The notes below the pieces were generated by a model. The model searched no databases. It was not told the origin of the DNA and worked only from the letters and a program-made list of their open reading frames with translations. Of a DNA stretch of 64,000 nt, positions 1 to 10,640 are shown piece by piece. A program made the translations under genes and the position numbers. This DNA comes from Crocodylus rhombifer. Its lineage: Eukaryota; Chordata; Crocodylia; Crocodylidae. Each line of letters starts with the position of its first letter. The first letter of the stretch is position 1. The stretch covers positions 140,322-204,321 of the forward strand of contig JAVSML010020758.1 of NCBI GenBank assembly GCA_038503035.1, in the 5' to 3' direction.

Positions 1-128
1 CCACACCATGCCCCCACGCTGGGCACTGCATGTATGTGCCCAAGACTGGCAGCACCTGTACTGTCATGCACAACTCCTAAGAGCCATCAAGGGAGCCATG
101 CTAGTGTCATCCCTGATGGCACACACCA

Positions 129-345
129 CCTCCCAGGGGCAGAACTGGTCCCAGGAGGAGACAGTGGACCTCATAGTACTGTGGGGGAGGCTAAGGTCCT
201 GAGTTAGTTTGCTCGAGGTGGGTGTTCCAACGCCTATGTCTATGAGGTCCTGTCAGGCTGCATGTGGGAGCATGGGCACAACTGGTCAGTGCTCCAGTGC
301 CACATAAAGGTCAAGACCTTGCAGGCACAGTGGGGAACAGTAGGT
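129..345 (+). pseudogene. Myb/SANT-like DNA-binding protein of the Harbinger element (broken)
   Basis: In Harbinger transposons a second protein with a Myb/SANT-like (trihelix) domain helps bring the transposase to DNA. Here the domain starts with a WSQEETVDLIVLWGEAKVL-like stretch (W at helix 1, acidic E-E-T pair), is interrupted by a TGA and TAG stop near 200-205, and resumes with NAYVYEVLSGCMWEHGHNWS and then CHIKVKTLQAQW, matching the conserved helix 2 and helix 3 of the family. The downstream proline- and serine-rich part (to about 830) can be read only with frame changes. The gene faces the transposase gene on the other strand. It is a pseudogene by its stop codons. Confidence 0.7.
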
Positions 346-1399
346 CCACCCAGGAGGCAAGCCTGGCTATGGCACTGCCTGCCCTCAGCAGCTCTAGCTC
401 CTCCTCAGATGGAGCCTCTTCCTGGGCAGCCAGGTGGTGCACCCCTGCACCCCAGGACACCGCTGGGAGCCAATATCATTGCCACCTGCCACACCCACTC
501 AGTAAGCTGAGCAGTTTGGAGGGCTTTCCCCACTCCTGCCCAGCTCAGCCAAATTGCCCCTGGCCCCCTCAGCTAGGCAGGCACAGTCATCTCACACATG
601 GAGGAACACATCGATGCCAGCAGTGATGTCATCCAGTGGCTGGGTTCCCCTGCTCAGTCACCTGCCCCAGGACTCTTGTCATTCAGCACCCCCAGCCCAC
701 CCTGGCCCAGCCCCACTGCTCACCCCGGTTCCATGCAGTCCTGGAGTAGAAGTTGCCCACAAAGCCAGCACTGTGTGTGGGCCCTGCTGGCCCTGACCAC
801 CAGCTTTAGGAGGGGGAACTGGCAATGATGGCAGAGCAGGGGCCATCCTCACTCCTGGGCAAGCCCTCTGTCTACCAACTTCACTGCAGCATGTACACCC
901 ACAGTGGTGCAGCCAGAGGCCAGAGTACTGGGTGCTTGTCCCCAGGCTCCTTCCCCTAGGTGTCCCCACTCCACAAGGGCACACAGACCACAATGTACAT
1001 AGTTTGCATGGGGAAGAGGGTGCTTTATTGGTGGTGGGTGGTGGGTTGGTAGAGGGGTTCTATGGGTCAGAGAAGAGGGGAGAAGGGCTCTGTGGTTTGG
1101 GAGGTAGGGGGGATAGGGTCTGTTGTGGGGGAGGGAGAGGGAAGGGGCTGTATTGTGGAGAGGAAGGGGGGATGGAGGTCTGCATTTGTGGAGGAGAATA
1201 AAGTGCTTTCAGCAAACAGTTAGCAGTAAGTGTGGTGCTGGGGGTGTGTGTTGGGGCTGGAGTCTGGGGACGCCCATCCAGGTGCCATACAGTGAGGAGT
1301 GCAAGAGGAGGTGGTCTACCAGCACCTTTCATACCTGGCGCCCTAGCTCCCACTGCTGTGTATCTGGCTCACCTGTGGCCTCGGGGGGCGGGGAGGGAC

Positions 1400-2230
1400 A
1401 TCATTGTCATTGTTGCCGCACCTCGAGCCAGGTCTCCTCTGCCTACCGCACCTCCTCTGCCCAGGCCTCATGGAAGAGCTCCTCCCAGGCCCCGCAGATA
1501 TTATGCAGCACACAGGCTGCAATGATGATCCAGGGGATACTGGCCTCCACAACCTCAAGGTGGGTGGTGAGGGTGCACCAGCATCTCTTCATGTGGCTGA
1601 AGATGCACCTCACCAGCATGCGAGTCCAGCCCAGGCACCTGTTGAAGTAGGCCTGTTGGGGGGTCCAGCTGGGTGTTGGACTGCATGAGCCATGGGAGAA
1701 GCGGGTAGGTGGGGTCCCCGATGCGGAGGGGTGGGACCGTCACCTCACCCAGCTGGAGGTCTGGCACCCCTGGCACAAAGTGCCCAATCTTCACTGGCAG
1801 GTCAGAGTTACAGAAGATGTTGGCATTGTGGACGCTTCCTGCCCAGCCAGTCCTCACAGTGGTCAATGACAGCCTGCAGCATCATGGCGTGAAAGCCCTG
1901 CCAGCTGTAGTAGGGATGCCACGGGGCAGACAGGTGTCGGGGATATGGATCCTGTCCAGGGTCCTGATGCATTGGGAGAAGTCCAGGGTGTGGAACCCTG
2001 CCACCACCTCCAGGGGATTATGCGCCCAAACCAGGGTGTGCCCCAACACATCCTGGGGGGCACTGCCTATGCTGAAGAGGTGGCCAATGTAGTGCAGGTT
2101 GGAGGGCATGGCCAGCTTGAGCAGGGTGATGGGGAGGGGCAGCCACATGGTGGTTGTAACAATATGTATAGATCTCAGAGGCAAAACCAGCAGCAGCAAA
2201 AAGGAGGAGTCTGAAGGAGGAACAGGACAT
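1400..2230 (-). pseudogene. Harbinger transposase, central and C-terminal part
   Basis: On the - strand the reading order is: LLKLAMPSNLHYIGHLFSIG (helix-turn-helix-like block before the catalytic domain), then GFHTLDFSQCIRTLDRIHIP, which corresponds to the 'F.NC.GALDGTHI' motif with the first catalytic Asp, then GWAGSVHNANIFCNSDL (the family 'GW.GS.HDARVFRNS' block; the usual second Asp is Asn here), then RIGDPTYPLLPWLMQ (the 'GDPAYPLLPWLM' block) and finally IAACVLHNIC and EAWAEE near the C-terminus. At least two frameshifts are needed to join these blocks. The loss of Asp in the HNAN block and the frameshifts make it inactive. The N-terminal part lies beyond the CR1 insertion at 3541-3870. 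Confidence 0.8.
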
Positions 2231-2299
2231 GAGGGGGAGGAGACAGGAAGGAGGAGAGTTAGAGAGGCTGCAGGAGAACAGCAGTGCCCTGTAACAGCT

Positions 2300-3540
2300 C
2301 TGTAAGAAATTGCTGTAATAAGGACACTGCTTATATTATCTTTATATTGACCTATGACCTGGACAAGGGGGAAGAGATTGACGTTGTATATCTTGACTTA
2401 AAAAAGCCTTTGATCTGGTATCCCATGATCACCTCTTGGCTAAACTGGCTAACTGCGGTGTCTACCTCACCATAATCTGCTGGCTGGGGAATTGGCTCCG
2501 TGGTAGGACCCAGAGTGTGGTGGTTGACCAGAGCCAATTGTCTTGGTGCACGGTCACCAGTGGGGTCCCTCAATGCTCTGTGCTAGGGCCTATACTATTT
2601 AACATCTTCATCAATGATGTGAACATTGATGTTAGAAGCGGACTGCCCAAGTTTGCCGATAACACCAAACTCTGGGGTAAAGTATCCACACCTGAGGACA
2701 GGAGGGTGATCCAGGCTGATCTTGACAGGCTCATGAAATGGACAGAAGAGAACCTGATGGTGTTCAACACCAATAAATACAAGGTTCTCCACCTTGGGAG
2801 GAAAAACCTTTGGCATACTTATAGGCTTGGCAGTGCTACACTGGCTAGCACTACATATGAAAGGGACTTGGGGGTCATCATTGACCAAAAGATGAACATG
2901 AGCCTTCAATGTGATGCTGCGGCTAGTAAAGTGAGTGAAATGCTGGCTTGCATCCATAGATGCTTCTCAAGCAAATCCCAGGACGTCATTTTCCCATTGT
3001 ACTCAGCCTTGGTGAGGCCGCCGCAGCTGGAGTATTGTGTCTAGTTTTGGGCTCCACAATTCAAAAAGGATGTGGAGAAACTTGAGAGAGTCCAGAGGAG
3101 AGCCACACAGTCAGAGGTCAGGAAAACAGTCCTTACGATGAAAGGCTGAGAGCCATGGGACTGTCCAGCTTGGAAAAGCTCAGGCTCAGGGATGATCTGG
3201 TGGCCACCTATAAGTTTATCAGGGGTGCTCATCAAGCTCTGGGGAAACGTCTGTTTATCAGAGCGCACCAAGGGATAACAAGCTGGAACAGTCACAAACT
3301 CTGCCGTGACCAATTCAGGCTGGACATAAGAAAGATCTTTTTCACTGGCCAAGCCCCCAAGGTTTGGAATAGGCTGCCACCGGAGGCAGTTCAAGCACCC
3401 ATTTTGAACACCTTTAAGATACATTTGGATGCTTATCTTGCTGGGATCCTATGATCCCTGCTGACTTCCTGCCCCTGGGGCAGGGGGCTGGGCTTGATGA
3501 TCCTCCGGGGTCCCTTCCAGCCCAAATGTCTATGAAATCT
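2300..3540 (+). mobile_element. CR1 LINE, 5'-truncated, inserted in Harbinger transposase
   Basis: A CR1 non-LTR retrotransposon copy that begins inside the reverse transcriptase domain and runs to the 3' end. The 3' untranslated part ends in the short tail TCTATGAAATCTATGAAG, the kind of terminal microsatellite used by CR1 instead of poly-A. 5' truncation and lack of a clear target-site duplication are usual for CR1. The tail and UTR closely match those of the copy at 39915-40168, so both belong to one subfamily. It must be younger than the Harbinger element it interrupts. Confidence 0.9.
2378..3454 (+). pseudogene. CR1 reverse transcriptase fragment
   Basis: The reading frame starts at the VVYLDLKKP block (family: VFLDFSKAFDTVSH), continues through NWLRGRTQSVVVD, SGVPQCSVLGPILFNIFIND and a catalytic motif that reads FADN instead of FADD, then VFNTNKYKVLHLGR and the C-terminal region ending YLAGIL. 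A frameshift lies near 2430, a stop near 3042, and another frame change before 3155. The second Asp of the catalytic pair is replaced by Asn, so the copy is inactive even apart from the frame breaks. Reverse transcriptase of CR1 copies its own RNA at the nicked target site. Confidence 0.88.
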
Positions 3541-3870
3541 ATGAAGTAGGGAGCTGCTCCTTGATTACCCAGACGGGGTCACATGAAACAGTGGTGGCCT
3601 GCCACTGCAGGTACAGGCAGAGCTGATCAAGGAGCTCCTGCAAGGTGGCCCGGGTCATGCAAAATGATTCCAGCCACAGCTTGTTATCCCTGATGTGGTG
3701 GATGATGTGCAGCCGCCAGTCTTGGCTGGCCCGGTAGGCCCACAGGTAGTTGGGGCTGGAGCCCCAGGAGCTCATGGATGGCAGCTGTGGCATCCATACG
3801 CATGTTGTCAGCATCCTTGCCAGGGTCCAGGTGGCAGCAGCATGGTGTCACAAGGGCAGGCATGGCCAAG
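3541..3870 (-). pseudogene. Harbinger transposase, N-terminal part
   Basis: On the - strand this segment reads DWRLHIIHHIRDNKLWLESF followed by CMTRATLQELLDQLCLYLQ, which matches the conserved 'W...FRMTRATF.ELL..L.P.L' block at the N-terminus of Harbinger transposases. It is the missing upstream part of the transposase at 1400-2230: in protein order it ends just before the CR1 insertion, and the next expected block (KLAMPSN) is found on the far side of the CR1. Upstream, to about 4080, the sequence is GC-rich and compatible with the usual leader of these elements but has no clear open frame. Confidence 0.75.
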
Positions 3871-4185
3871 ACTTACCTGGGCCAGACAGTGGTCATTGTG
3901 GTGGCAAAGTGTGGTGAGCAGGGTGGTGAGCAGGAGCCTGGGGCATGGGGGTGGAGCAGCCATCAAGCGGTGCACACAGGCTCTGGTGACAGAGTTGGAG
4001 ATGGCTGTGGCAGCATGCCGCAGCCTGCTCTGGGCCAGAAAGGCAGGGAGCCAGGGAGCAGTGCACAGGCCTAGCTTTTAATGAGGGCCCCCGGCCACAG
4101 GCAGCTCTGGCTGAAGCCTCCAGTCCTCCCTGGCTACTAACATGAGCAGCGAATCTACTCTCACATGGCTGAATGTGTAGATGCC

Positions 4186-5565
4186 TGCCAATGGTGGGTT
4201 TTCTTCACAGTAAATTATTGAAAAGTAAATCCACATAGCACTAATTGCATGTGTACACAGTGAGAGCTTATTAAACAGAGTTCAGACACAGATAGGGCAC
4301 CGGATGTAGGTATGAAAACAGGATGGCATGAGAAGATTTCAGAGAGAAATTTTAAAAGGCTTTGTGGAAGAAGTGTGTTTTGAGGAGGAATTTGAAAGAG
4401 CAGAATAAGATGGATTACCATGTAAGGAGGAAAGTGCTGCAGATATAATGAGCAGTCTGAGAAAAGATGAAAATGCCAAGGAGGAGGAAGAAGACACAGT
4501 GGGATGAATTCTGATCTATAAAAGGATGAATCAGGAGTCTCTGGAGTAAACAAAAATGTAAAAGATCAAAATAATGGCCCGTGTTTCTCACTGTACTGAT
4601 AGAAAAGATGATTGAATAGTCACTTATAGGTGATTTAGATATTGACCTTTTTAAAACAATATCAGGATTGATTGACAAGTATCTTATCATCATTCAAGAG
4701 TCAAACAGGGAATAACTCTTGACCTTAACCAATAAAATAAATCAATACCTATATTTATAACATACGACATGTCAATATATAGTTAACAAGTAAGTTTAAC
4801 AAGCAGCTGTGACATGCAATCCTCTGAAGCAGCACTTTTTTATTTCAAAAGTATATAATACACTCATCAGGACTGCACATGGATTTAAATATTAGTTTTA
4901 ACCAAAGGATTATATCAATGGAAACAGACTTTAAAGAATGTTTTTCTTTTTGTTACAAAGATTTTTTTTATAGATCATTCATTCCTCTTTCCAGACTGCA
5001 CCAAATACTAGGTTTTTTTGAAGTCCATTGGGAAGGAAAGAGGAATGTCCCCTAATGTCTCATCCATCCACTAAAAGCACACAAGTTATTTACTCTGCTA
5101 TAATACCAGTATACTCAGTAGATCTGATTTGCAGATGTTCCTAGCGTGCACCACCCTGAAACATATTTCAAGAACACGGTATACTCATTTCCTGCAAACT
5201 GTCCTCTAGGTAAACTCGATTCCCCTGTGTTTTTTCCCCTCATTTCTTGCTCTTAGTTATGAGAAAGCAATTTTCTTTCAATGAGAAACAATTTGCTAGA
5301 TTAGCCTCTTACCTCACTCTCAGTGAACATAAACACTTTTCATTAGTGTCCTTTATTATTGGCAGCATATCATTGGTCATTATCTAGTCCAAAACATTTT
5401 CCTATTAGTTAGTGGAAGTACTATGCCTCTTCTGCTCTAATTATACTTCTACTTATGTTCACAGTAACCTTGGGTTGAGAGGTATCTATTGGTTATGTGA
5501 TGTCCAGACAGTAAGGTGATGAGTGCCTTGAAAATACAACAGATGGTCAGACATCTAGACAAGAC
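4186..5565. other. AT-rich DNA without recognisable gene
   Basis: Both strands were read. Frames are short and show no family motif, and no repeat boundary was recognised. Confidence 0.6.
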
Positions 5566-5600
5566 AGAATGGCACCAACAACCCGGGCTGGTGCCATTCT
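5566..5600. repeat. Small perfect hairpin
   Basis: Arms of 12 bases (AGAATGGCACCA at 5566-5577 and its exact reverse complement at 5589-5600) enclose an 11-base GC-rich loop. No U-run follows and no gene is near, so a terminator role is not suggested. Confidence 0.7.
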
Positions 5601-7039
5601 GGGCTCAATACAGGAAAGCCACAGGGGAAGCTAGGGTTTGATGCATTACCCTCCTCAAGGTAAGCACCAGAATCCTACATGCAATCAGTGAAGGCACTTG
5701 CAGGGACTGGATCTACCCTGACATTTTTTAAAGCTTTCTCTCACCATTGCAGATTCAATAGTCCTTGTTTTCTTTTTCTTTTTTTAAGCACCCTGAGGAT
5801 TACTGATATCCTTCTAACAACATTTCTAAAATCTGTAGTACATGTCCAAATAAAATTAAGCTGTTCTGATGAAAACAGACTTTAATGCACATGAAGAAAA
5901 ATCGGCTTTGCTTTGAAAAACTCCTGTTGCTGAACACAGAGTGAGAATGGGATTTTATCCCATAGAAACATTACTTGTCTTCTTCTTGATATTATCCTAC
6001 CATTGCTGGTGGATGATCATGTTAAATGTATTTTCATTGCATATTAGGCAAATCAACAAATTAATTCAAGTACAATTTTTCCAGATGGACTCAGAACCAT
6101 GAAAGATCTTTTCCGCTGTTGTCAATTGGTTGCAAACATATGTAGCACATTGTGTAGCAAGGCAGTGTGGTCTGTACAGCAAAAGCCTGAGAAAAGGAAA
6201 AGCTCTGTATTCAGAACTGAATTATGTGCTCACTGGGTGTCTCTGAGAGAAGCCACTGGACCTCCTTGTGACTCAGTCATACCAGCTTTAATCTCTGACA
6301 GTGCAGACTTCAGCTTTTTGTTTCTGCATACTTGCTCTGTTCTGTTACTAAGCATGAATATTTGAGGCCCGGTTCAGAAAAGCCTAGAAAGGGGTGAACT
6401 TTCAACCTCTGTCCTTTCCTGCAAATGAGCATGTACAATTAATGATTGAGTCTTAGCAGTTAAGAGTGATTGACAAGTGAGTGAGGCAACATGCCTGAGG
6501 TTGAAGTGAGTGTTGAATGAAAGAGCGTAACAATTTGAGTGTTTGGCAGGCATTGTCAGCACACGATTGGAGGATGATAAGGCGGGGTGTTACTGAGCAC
6601 AGAAGCGTCTCAGCGTGTGCCTGAGGCATCAAGTCTGAATCCACATGCGGCACGTCCGTGGATCCATCTGTGTGCTTGTTTGCCCGAGAGTTGATGAGGT
6701 GTCGAGCTGCAGAGTACGGTTACTGCTCTGTGCTGAATGGCTGGTTGGCAGTAGCCAGACCACTCCAGAACCAGACCAGAGAGTCCTCAGCAAAGTCCCA
6801 GCAACTGAGGGCACCAGTTATACCAGTGATTTGAGAATCCAGGCACCAGTGAGAGAAGACCTCAGACTTTGATGTAGAAGACCTCTAGGCCTAATGTAAA
6901 TATGTCACTCTTATGTTCTAGTTGTGGGCTAGTGTTCCTAACTGTTTTATAATTCTTGTTTCAAAGCCAGACCAAAATCATTCAGTCTGTCTTGCCCATC
7001 CCTTTCTGCTAAATTGATTAACCAATTAATTAAATAAGA
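5601..7039. other. Unassigned non-coding DNA
   Basis: No exon, family motif or repeat end was recognised. The part 6420-6900 is less AT-rich than its surroundings (clusters of GTGAGTG-like and CAGACC-like words) and may be an old interspersed repeat, but no ends or internal promoter boxes could be assigned. Confidence 0.5.
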
Positions 7040-7361
7040 GCATGCAACTGCCATTGACAATAACAGGAATTCTGCTGTGGATCACAAACATTTTAAGGCC
7101 CATGTGTTGTAACCAAAGGGATGAAGTATTGCTAATTTGGAACTGTAAAACACCCCCTTATCTGTAGTGCAGAACATAGATATAGATATATATCTGTAGT
7201 GCGGAAAAGCTTTGCCTATATCTATGTTCCGCACTACAGATAAGGGGGTATTTTACAGTTCCAAATTAGCAATAATTCAGCCCTTTGGTTACAACACATG
7301 GGCCCTAAAATGTTTGTGATCCACAGCAGAATTCCTGTTATTGTCAATGGCAGTTGTATGC
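7040..7361. repeat. Long near-perfect palindrome (146-bp arms)
   Basis: The left arm (7040-7185) and right arm (7216-7361) are each 146 bases and align as reverse complements without gaps and with about six mismatches, roughly 96 percent identity. The 30-base spacer (7186-7215) contains another copy of the innermost arm sequence TATCTGTAGTGCGGAA (7191-7206), so that word occurs twice in one orientation and once inverted. No target-site duplication is obvious. It could be a palindromic non-autonomous DNA element or a template-switch inversion. Confidence 0.92.
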
Positions 7362-9730
7362 ATGGATATGGGATAATCATATACCTATAAATATTAACAA
7401 CAATCCTCAGAAAATGTATGACAGATGTGTATAGCACATTCTTCATCTGATGCTCCTGGAAAGTTAATAATAATTCTCATAATATTGATTATTTTAGTCA
7501 TGGGGCAAAGCTTTTCTAACAAGGTGGCACCTGTTCCCTAGAAGACATTCCTCGGATACTTCACTGTAAAATTAATTAGAAATACACAATTATATGAGAG
7601 TTTTAGTTCCCTGTAATTGATTAATATAATGTATCAACCTGGCTATTGTGATGTTTGCTATTTGCACATATTGAATTATATCATACTTTGTTCTTTCTGT
7701 AAAGAACAAACAATTACTTTAATTTGAGACAGTTTCACTGGTCCCTGAAGGAAGCGCTTCAGGTACTGAGTCTAGTAAAACCTGCTGGGTAAGCATGGTG
7801 CAATCAGTAGATGATGAAGCCTAAAATATATGAGGATTACATTAGTCTGACCCTGGGGAGGTAAGGCCCTGGCATGTAATACCTGTATGATGCATTCACA
7901 AAGATCAGCGAGAGGATAGAGGTGCAGCTAGTCCTGTAATTGTCATACATTGATTAAATACATTCAAAAACAAAAGTCCAGAATACTAATCTGTGCACTT
8001 GAACCTACGTAATAGACTGCATAGGAGTTTACAGAGTAAACTCTTAGGATGAATAATGATACAACATCTGAAAATAGTGAACAGCACAATTAACATATTT
8101 GTTGAACACAGTGTGATGGATTCATTAGCCATAAAAATTTTTAAATAATTAACTTTGTGCAAAAATTTTCAACAAAAGAGAAGTACAGCATTTGTACAGT
8201 GTAATTATTACAGACATGAATTACAACAAGTTAACTTTGTCAGTGGGCAGGTAAATTCATAATGTCCCCCTCTCCACCTTCTAAGAATTATCTGCCTAGC
8301 ACTCTAGTGCAACATAAAGTACAAGCTGACTATTAATAATATATCTATAGCTGAACAGAAGGTATGGAGGGAATATTTAAAATGTTTAATTATTCAAATG
8401 AAGGAATTAATTGACTGTGCTGCTGTTGCATTTCTACCACTGTAGAAATGCTTAGGGAGGTACTTATAATATCCTTTGTACCAAGAAGAAAATTAAAAAA
8501 AGAAAATTTATAGCACCCAAAAATTCCTAATGACTCAGTTATGTTGTACATGTTGTATATGGTCTTATCTAGAATTACTTCCATAGATCAAGAATGCATT
8601 CTCTCCTCAAGCATTTAAGGCTGAGAACAAAATCATATAACTTACGTTTCTCTTGGGTTATTACTCTTAGCAGAGTGCAAGTTGGTGGCATTTGGGCATT
8701 GACATCTTATATCAGGACTTTCATTATGGTGCTAATCTTCTAACCTTAATATCAAGACAACATAATAATTTTGTCACTAATTAAGGCTGTGGCAAAGACA
8801 GGAGCTCTAAGTAAATGGTTAGTTCTGTAGATATCATTTTTATAGTCACCTCATGGCATTAATAAAAAATGTATTTTTTCAGTTAGTTCATTGTTTAGGT
8901 TCAACAGCTTATACTGTAGAACAAGGATTTGACCCTAACTGTTGAGTATGCAACTGTGGCAATTAACCACATCTCCCTGTTACTTTCTAGAATTTAACCC
9001 TTCTTTCGGCCAGTTAAAATGTCCCCATGAATTCAGTTGTATTTGGATTTTACCAAAGAAAGAAGAAAGCTAGATTTAAGTCTGACAGCCAATGGCGTAC
9101 ACCTAGATTGGTTGTGACATGATCTGTTTTGCCAGTCCTGTGTTTTGAGTATGCGTGAGCGCAGATAAGTCCAAAAGAACTCAGACTATACCCTACCTGA
9201 ATGATTGAAGAGCATTTCTGTTCACATGTGAGCAAGTTTAGTAAAATTCTAGCTCCTCAAAGTTCTCATTCTTCCTGTTTTCTCTTTTCTGGCTCCTGCC
9301 TGAAAGAATTTTCTCCCCTATCCCTTGTATTACTGTATTTTCTCACACACTTTCCCCCCAAATCAGTACCCCAAAACTGCAAAGAAGCTGATTTTCTGAG
9401 TGGGATAGAAGAAACTTGCTTTGATTCCTGCTCCATAGTGCAGTAGCTGTTGCATTATTATTCAGGCAGCTAAGGGAGTCAGTTGACTTAATGGGTCATG
9501 GTTCTTTACTCCAGAAGTGTTACCAATTAACTGTTTTTTTAAAATGGTCTTGATGTTCCATTAATTACGCTAGCCTTTCTTAGGGCATTTGCTAGCTACC
9601 TGGTTCTTTTTCAAAATCATAGATTCCACCCATGGAGACCAGTCTTTCAACAATAGCCAGGGGTTTGGCTGTAATCAAACAGAAAAGAGAGTGGAGTTGG
9701 CTAAAAATTGAGCTCAGTGCCTATTCTGTT
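7362..9730. other. AT-rich DNA without recognisable gene
   Basis: No conserved coding exon, structured RNA or repeat family was recognised. Several short frames exist but none has family motifs or splice context. Confidence 0.55.
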
Positions 9731-9810
9731 GCAGCCATGACTCTGAAAAAAATGTTATTTTTCTTCATTCTGCCCTTCAAAAACAAGGCTTGTATTATAT
9801 TCTGGGGCAT
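9731..9810 (+). repeat. Interspersed repeat, copy 1 (pair with 51973-52047)
   Basis: This stretch and 51973-52047 share GCAGCCATGACTCTG/TCAGCCATGACTCTG at the left, then TTTTTCTTCATTCTGC, CAAAACAAGG/CAAAAACAAGG, and end at TCTGGGGCAT/CTGGGGGCAT. The two are in the same orientation and about 42 kb apart. The similarity seems to extend more weakly on both sides. The family is not recognised. Confidence 0.75.
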
Positions 9811-10016
9811 TTGTATGCAAGAAAATATGATAATTATCCCTCTGAAGCACAATGGCACTTGGATGATGCCTAGTGCAATGAGACATAAATCCAAGTCTTA
9901 TGAGATATTTGGAGCTTGTGTATCACATGACCTTCCTGCTGTTTACAAAAAATGGCTTGATGATCAATAGAACAAACTTCTGAGGGCTAATGAGGAAGAG
10001 ATGTGGGTACCTAGAT

Positions 10017-10510
10017 AGAATCATAGAAAAGTAGAGCTGGAAGGGACTTAAGAAGGTCATCTAGTACAACCTGCTGCTCAAGGCAGGATCTTCCCTGTCT
10101 AAAGCAACCCACGCAATTGTTTTTCTAACTGGTTCTTAAAAGCCTTCTCATACCGCTACCAGGCCTAACCCCCCAAAACACCAAAAACACCCTTTAACTT
10201 GCCATAAGTAAGCAGGGAGATGGGGGCCCTGTCACTGTTTTGTTACTGCTGTCGTTTAAAATATGCTCAAGAGATAAAAGGAAGATGGTCATGCCCCTAC
10301 TACAGAGAAAGGTGAAAATCCCCGCAGGTTGTGCTAATCTGACTGTGGGGTAAAATTCCTTCCTGATCCCAAACATGGTGATTGGTCTGACCCAGAGAAG
10401 AGGAGCAAATCCTTCTAGACAGAAACATCTGGATGTCCAAAGTCCCAACAGGAGTATCAGCACACCCCAGTGATAATCCTTGCCTTTGACTATAGCTAAT
10501 ACCTAGTGCT
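10017..10510 (-). mobile_element. CR1/L3-like LINE 3' end
   Basis: Starts with AGAATCATAGAAAAGTAGAG and GGAAGGGACTTAAGAAGGTC, the reverse complement of a CR1 3' terminus. The rest is an older 3' untranslated type with CCAAAACACCAAAAACACC and AAATTCCTTCCTGATCCC. A related stretch in the same orientation lies at 14071-14400. No coding frame of the reverse transcriptase is left. Another scrap of CR1 tail (CTTCAGGAGATCATCTAG) lies at 10621-10640. Confidence 0.7.
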
Positions 10511-10640
10511 TCTGAAGAAAACAAAAATGCAAAAAAAAGAAACAAAATAGCTGCAAATAGCAGGTGGAAAAAAATCTTTCCTGGTCCTATTTGGCAACTG
10601 GCAAAATAGGGGTGGGAGAGACTTCAGGAGATCATCTAGC

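Larger units (their letters stand above)
1..4185 (-). mobile_element. PIF/Harbinger DNA transposon, split by a CR1 insertion
   Basis: The element carries the two genes typical of Harbinger transposons: a Myb/SANT-like DNA-binding protein (+ strand, left end) and a DDE transposase (- strand). The two genes face each other. The transposase is interrupted by a CR1 LINE at about 2300-3540; its N-terminal part lies at 3541-3870 and the rest at 1400-2230. The left end lies outside the window. A likely right terminus is near 4184, where the - strand reads GGCATCTACACATTCAGCC, the style of terminus seen in reptilian Harbinger elements. Both genes are broken, so the copy is dead. Boundary positions are approximate; family assignment is firm. 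Confidence 0.8.

Noticed and set aside
4215..4693. Two overlapping - strand frames with hydrophobic residues
   Set aside because: AT-rich DNA gives Phe/Leu/Ile-rich frames by chance; no promoter, splice site or similarity to a membrane protein family was seen.
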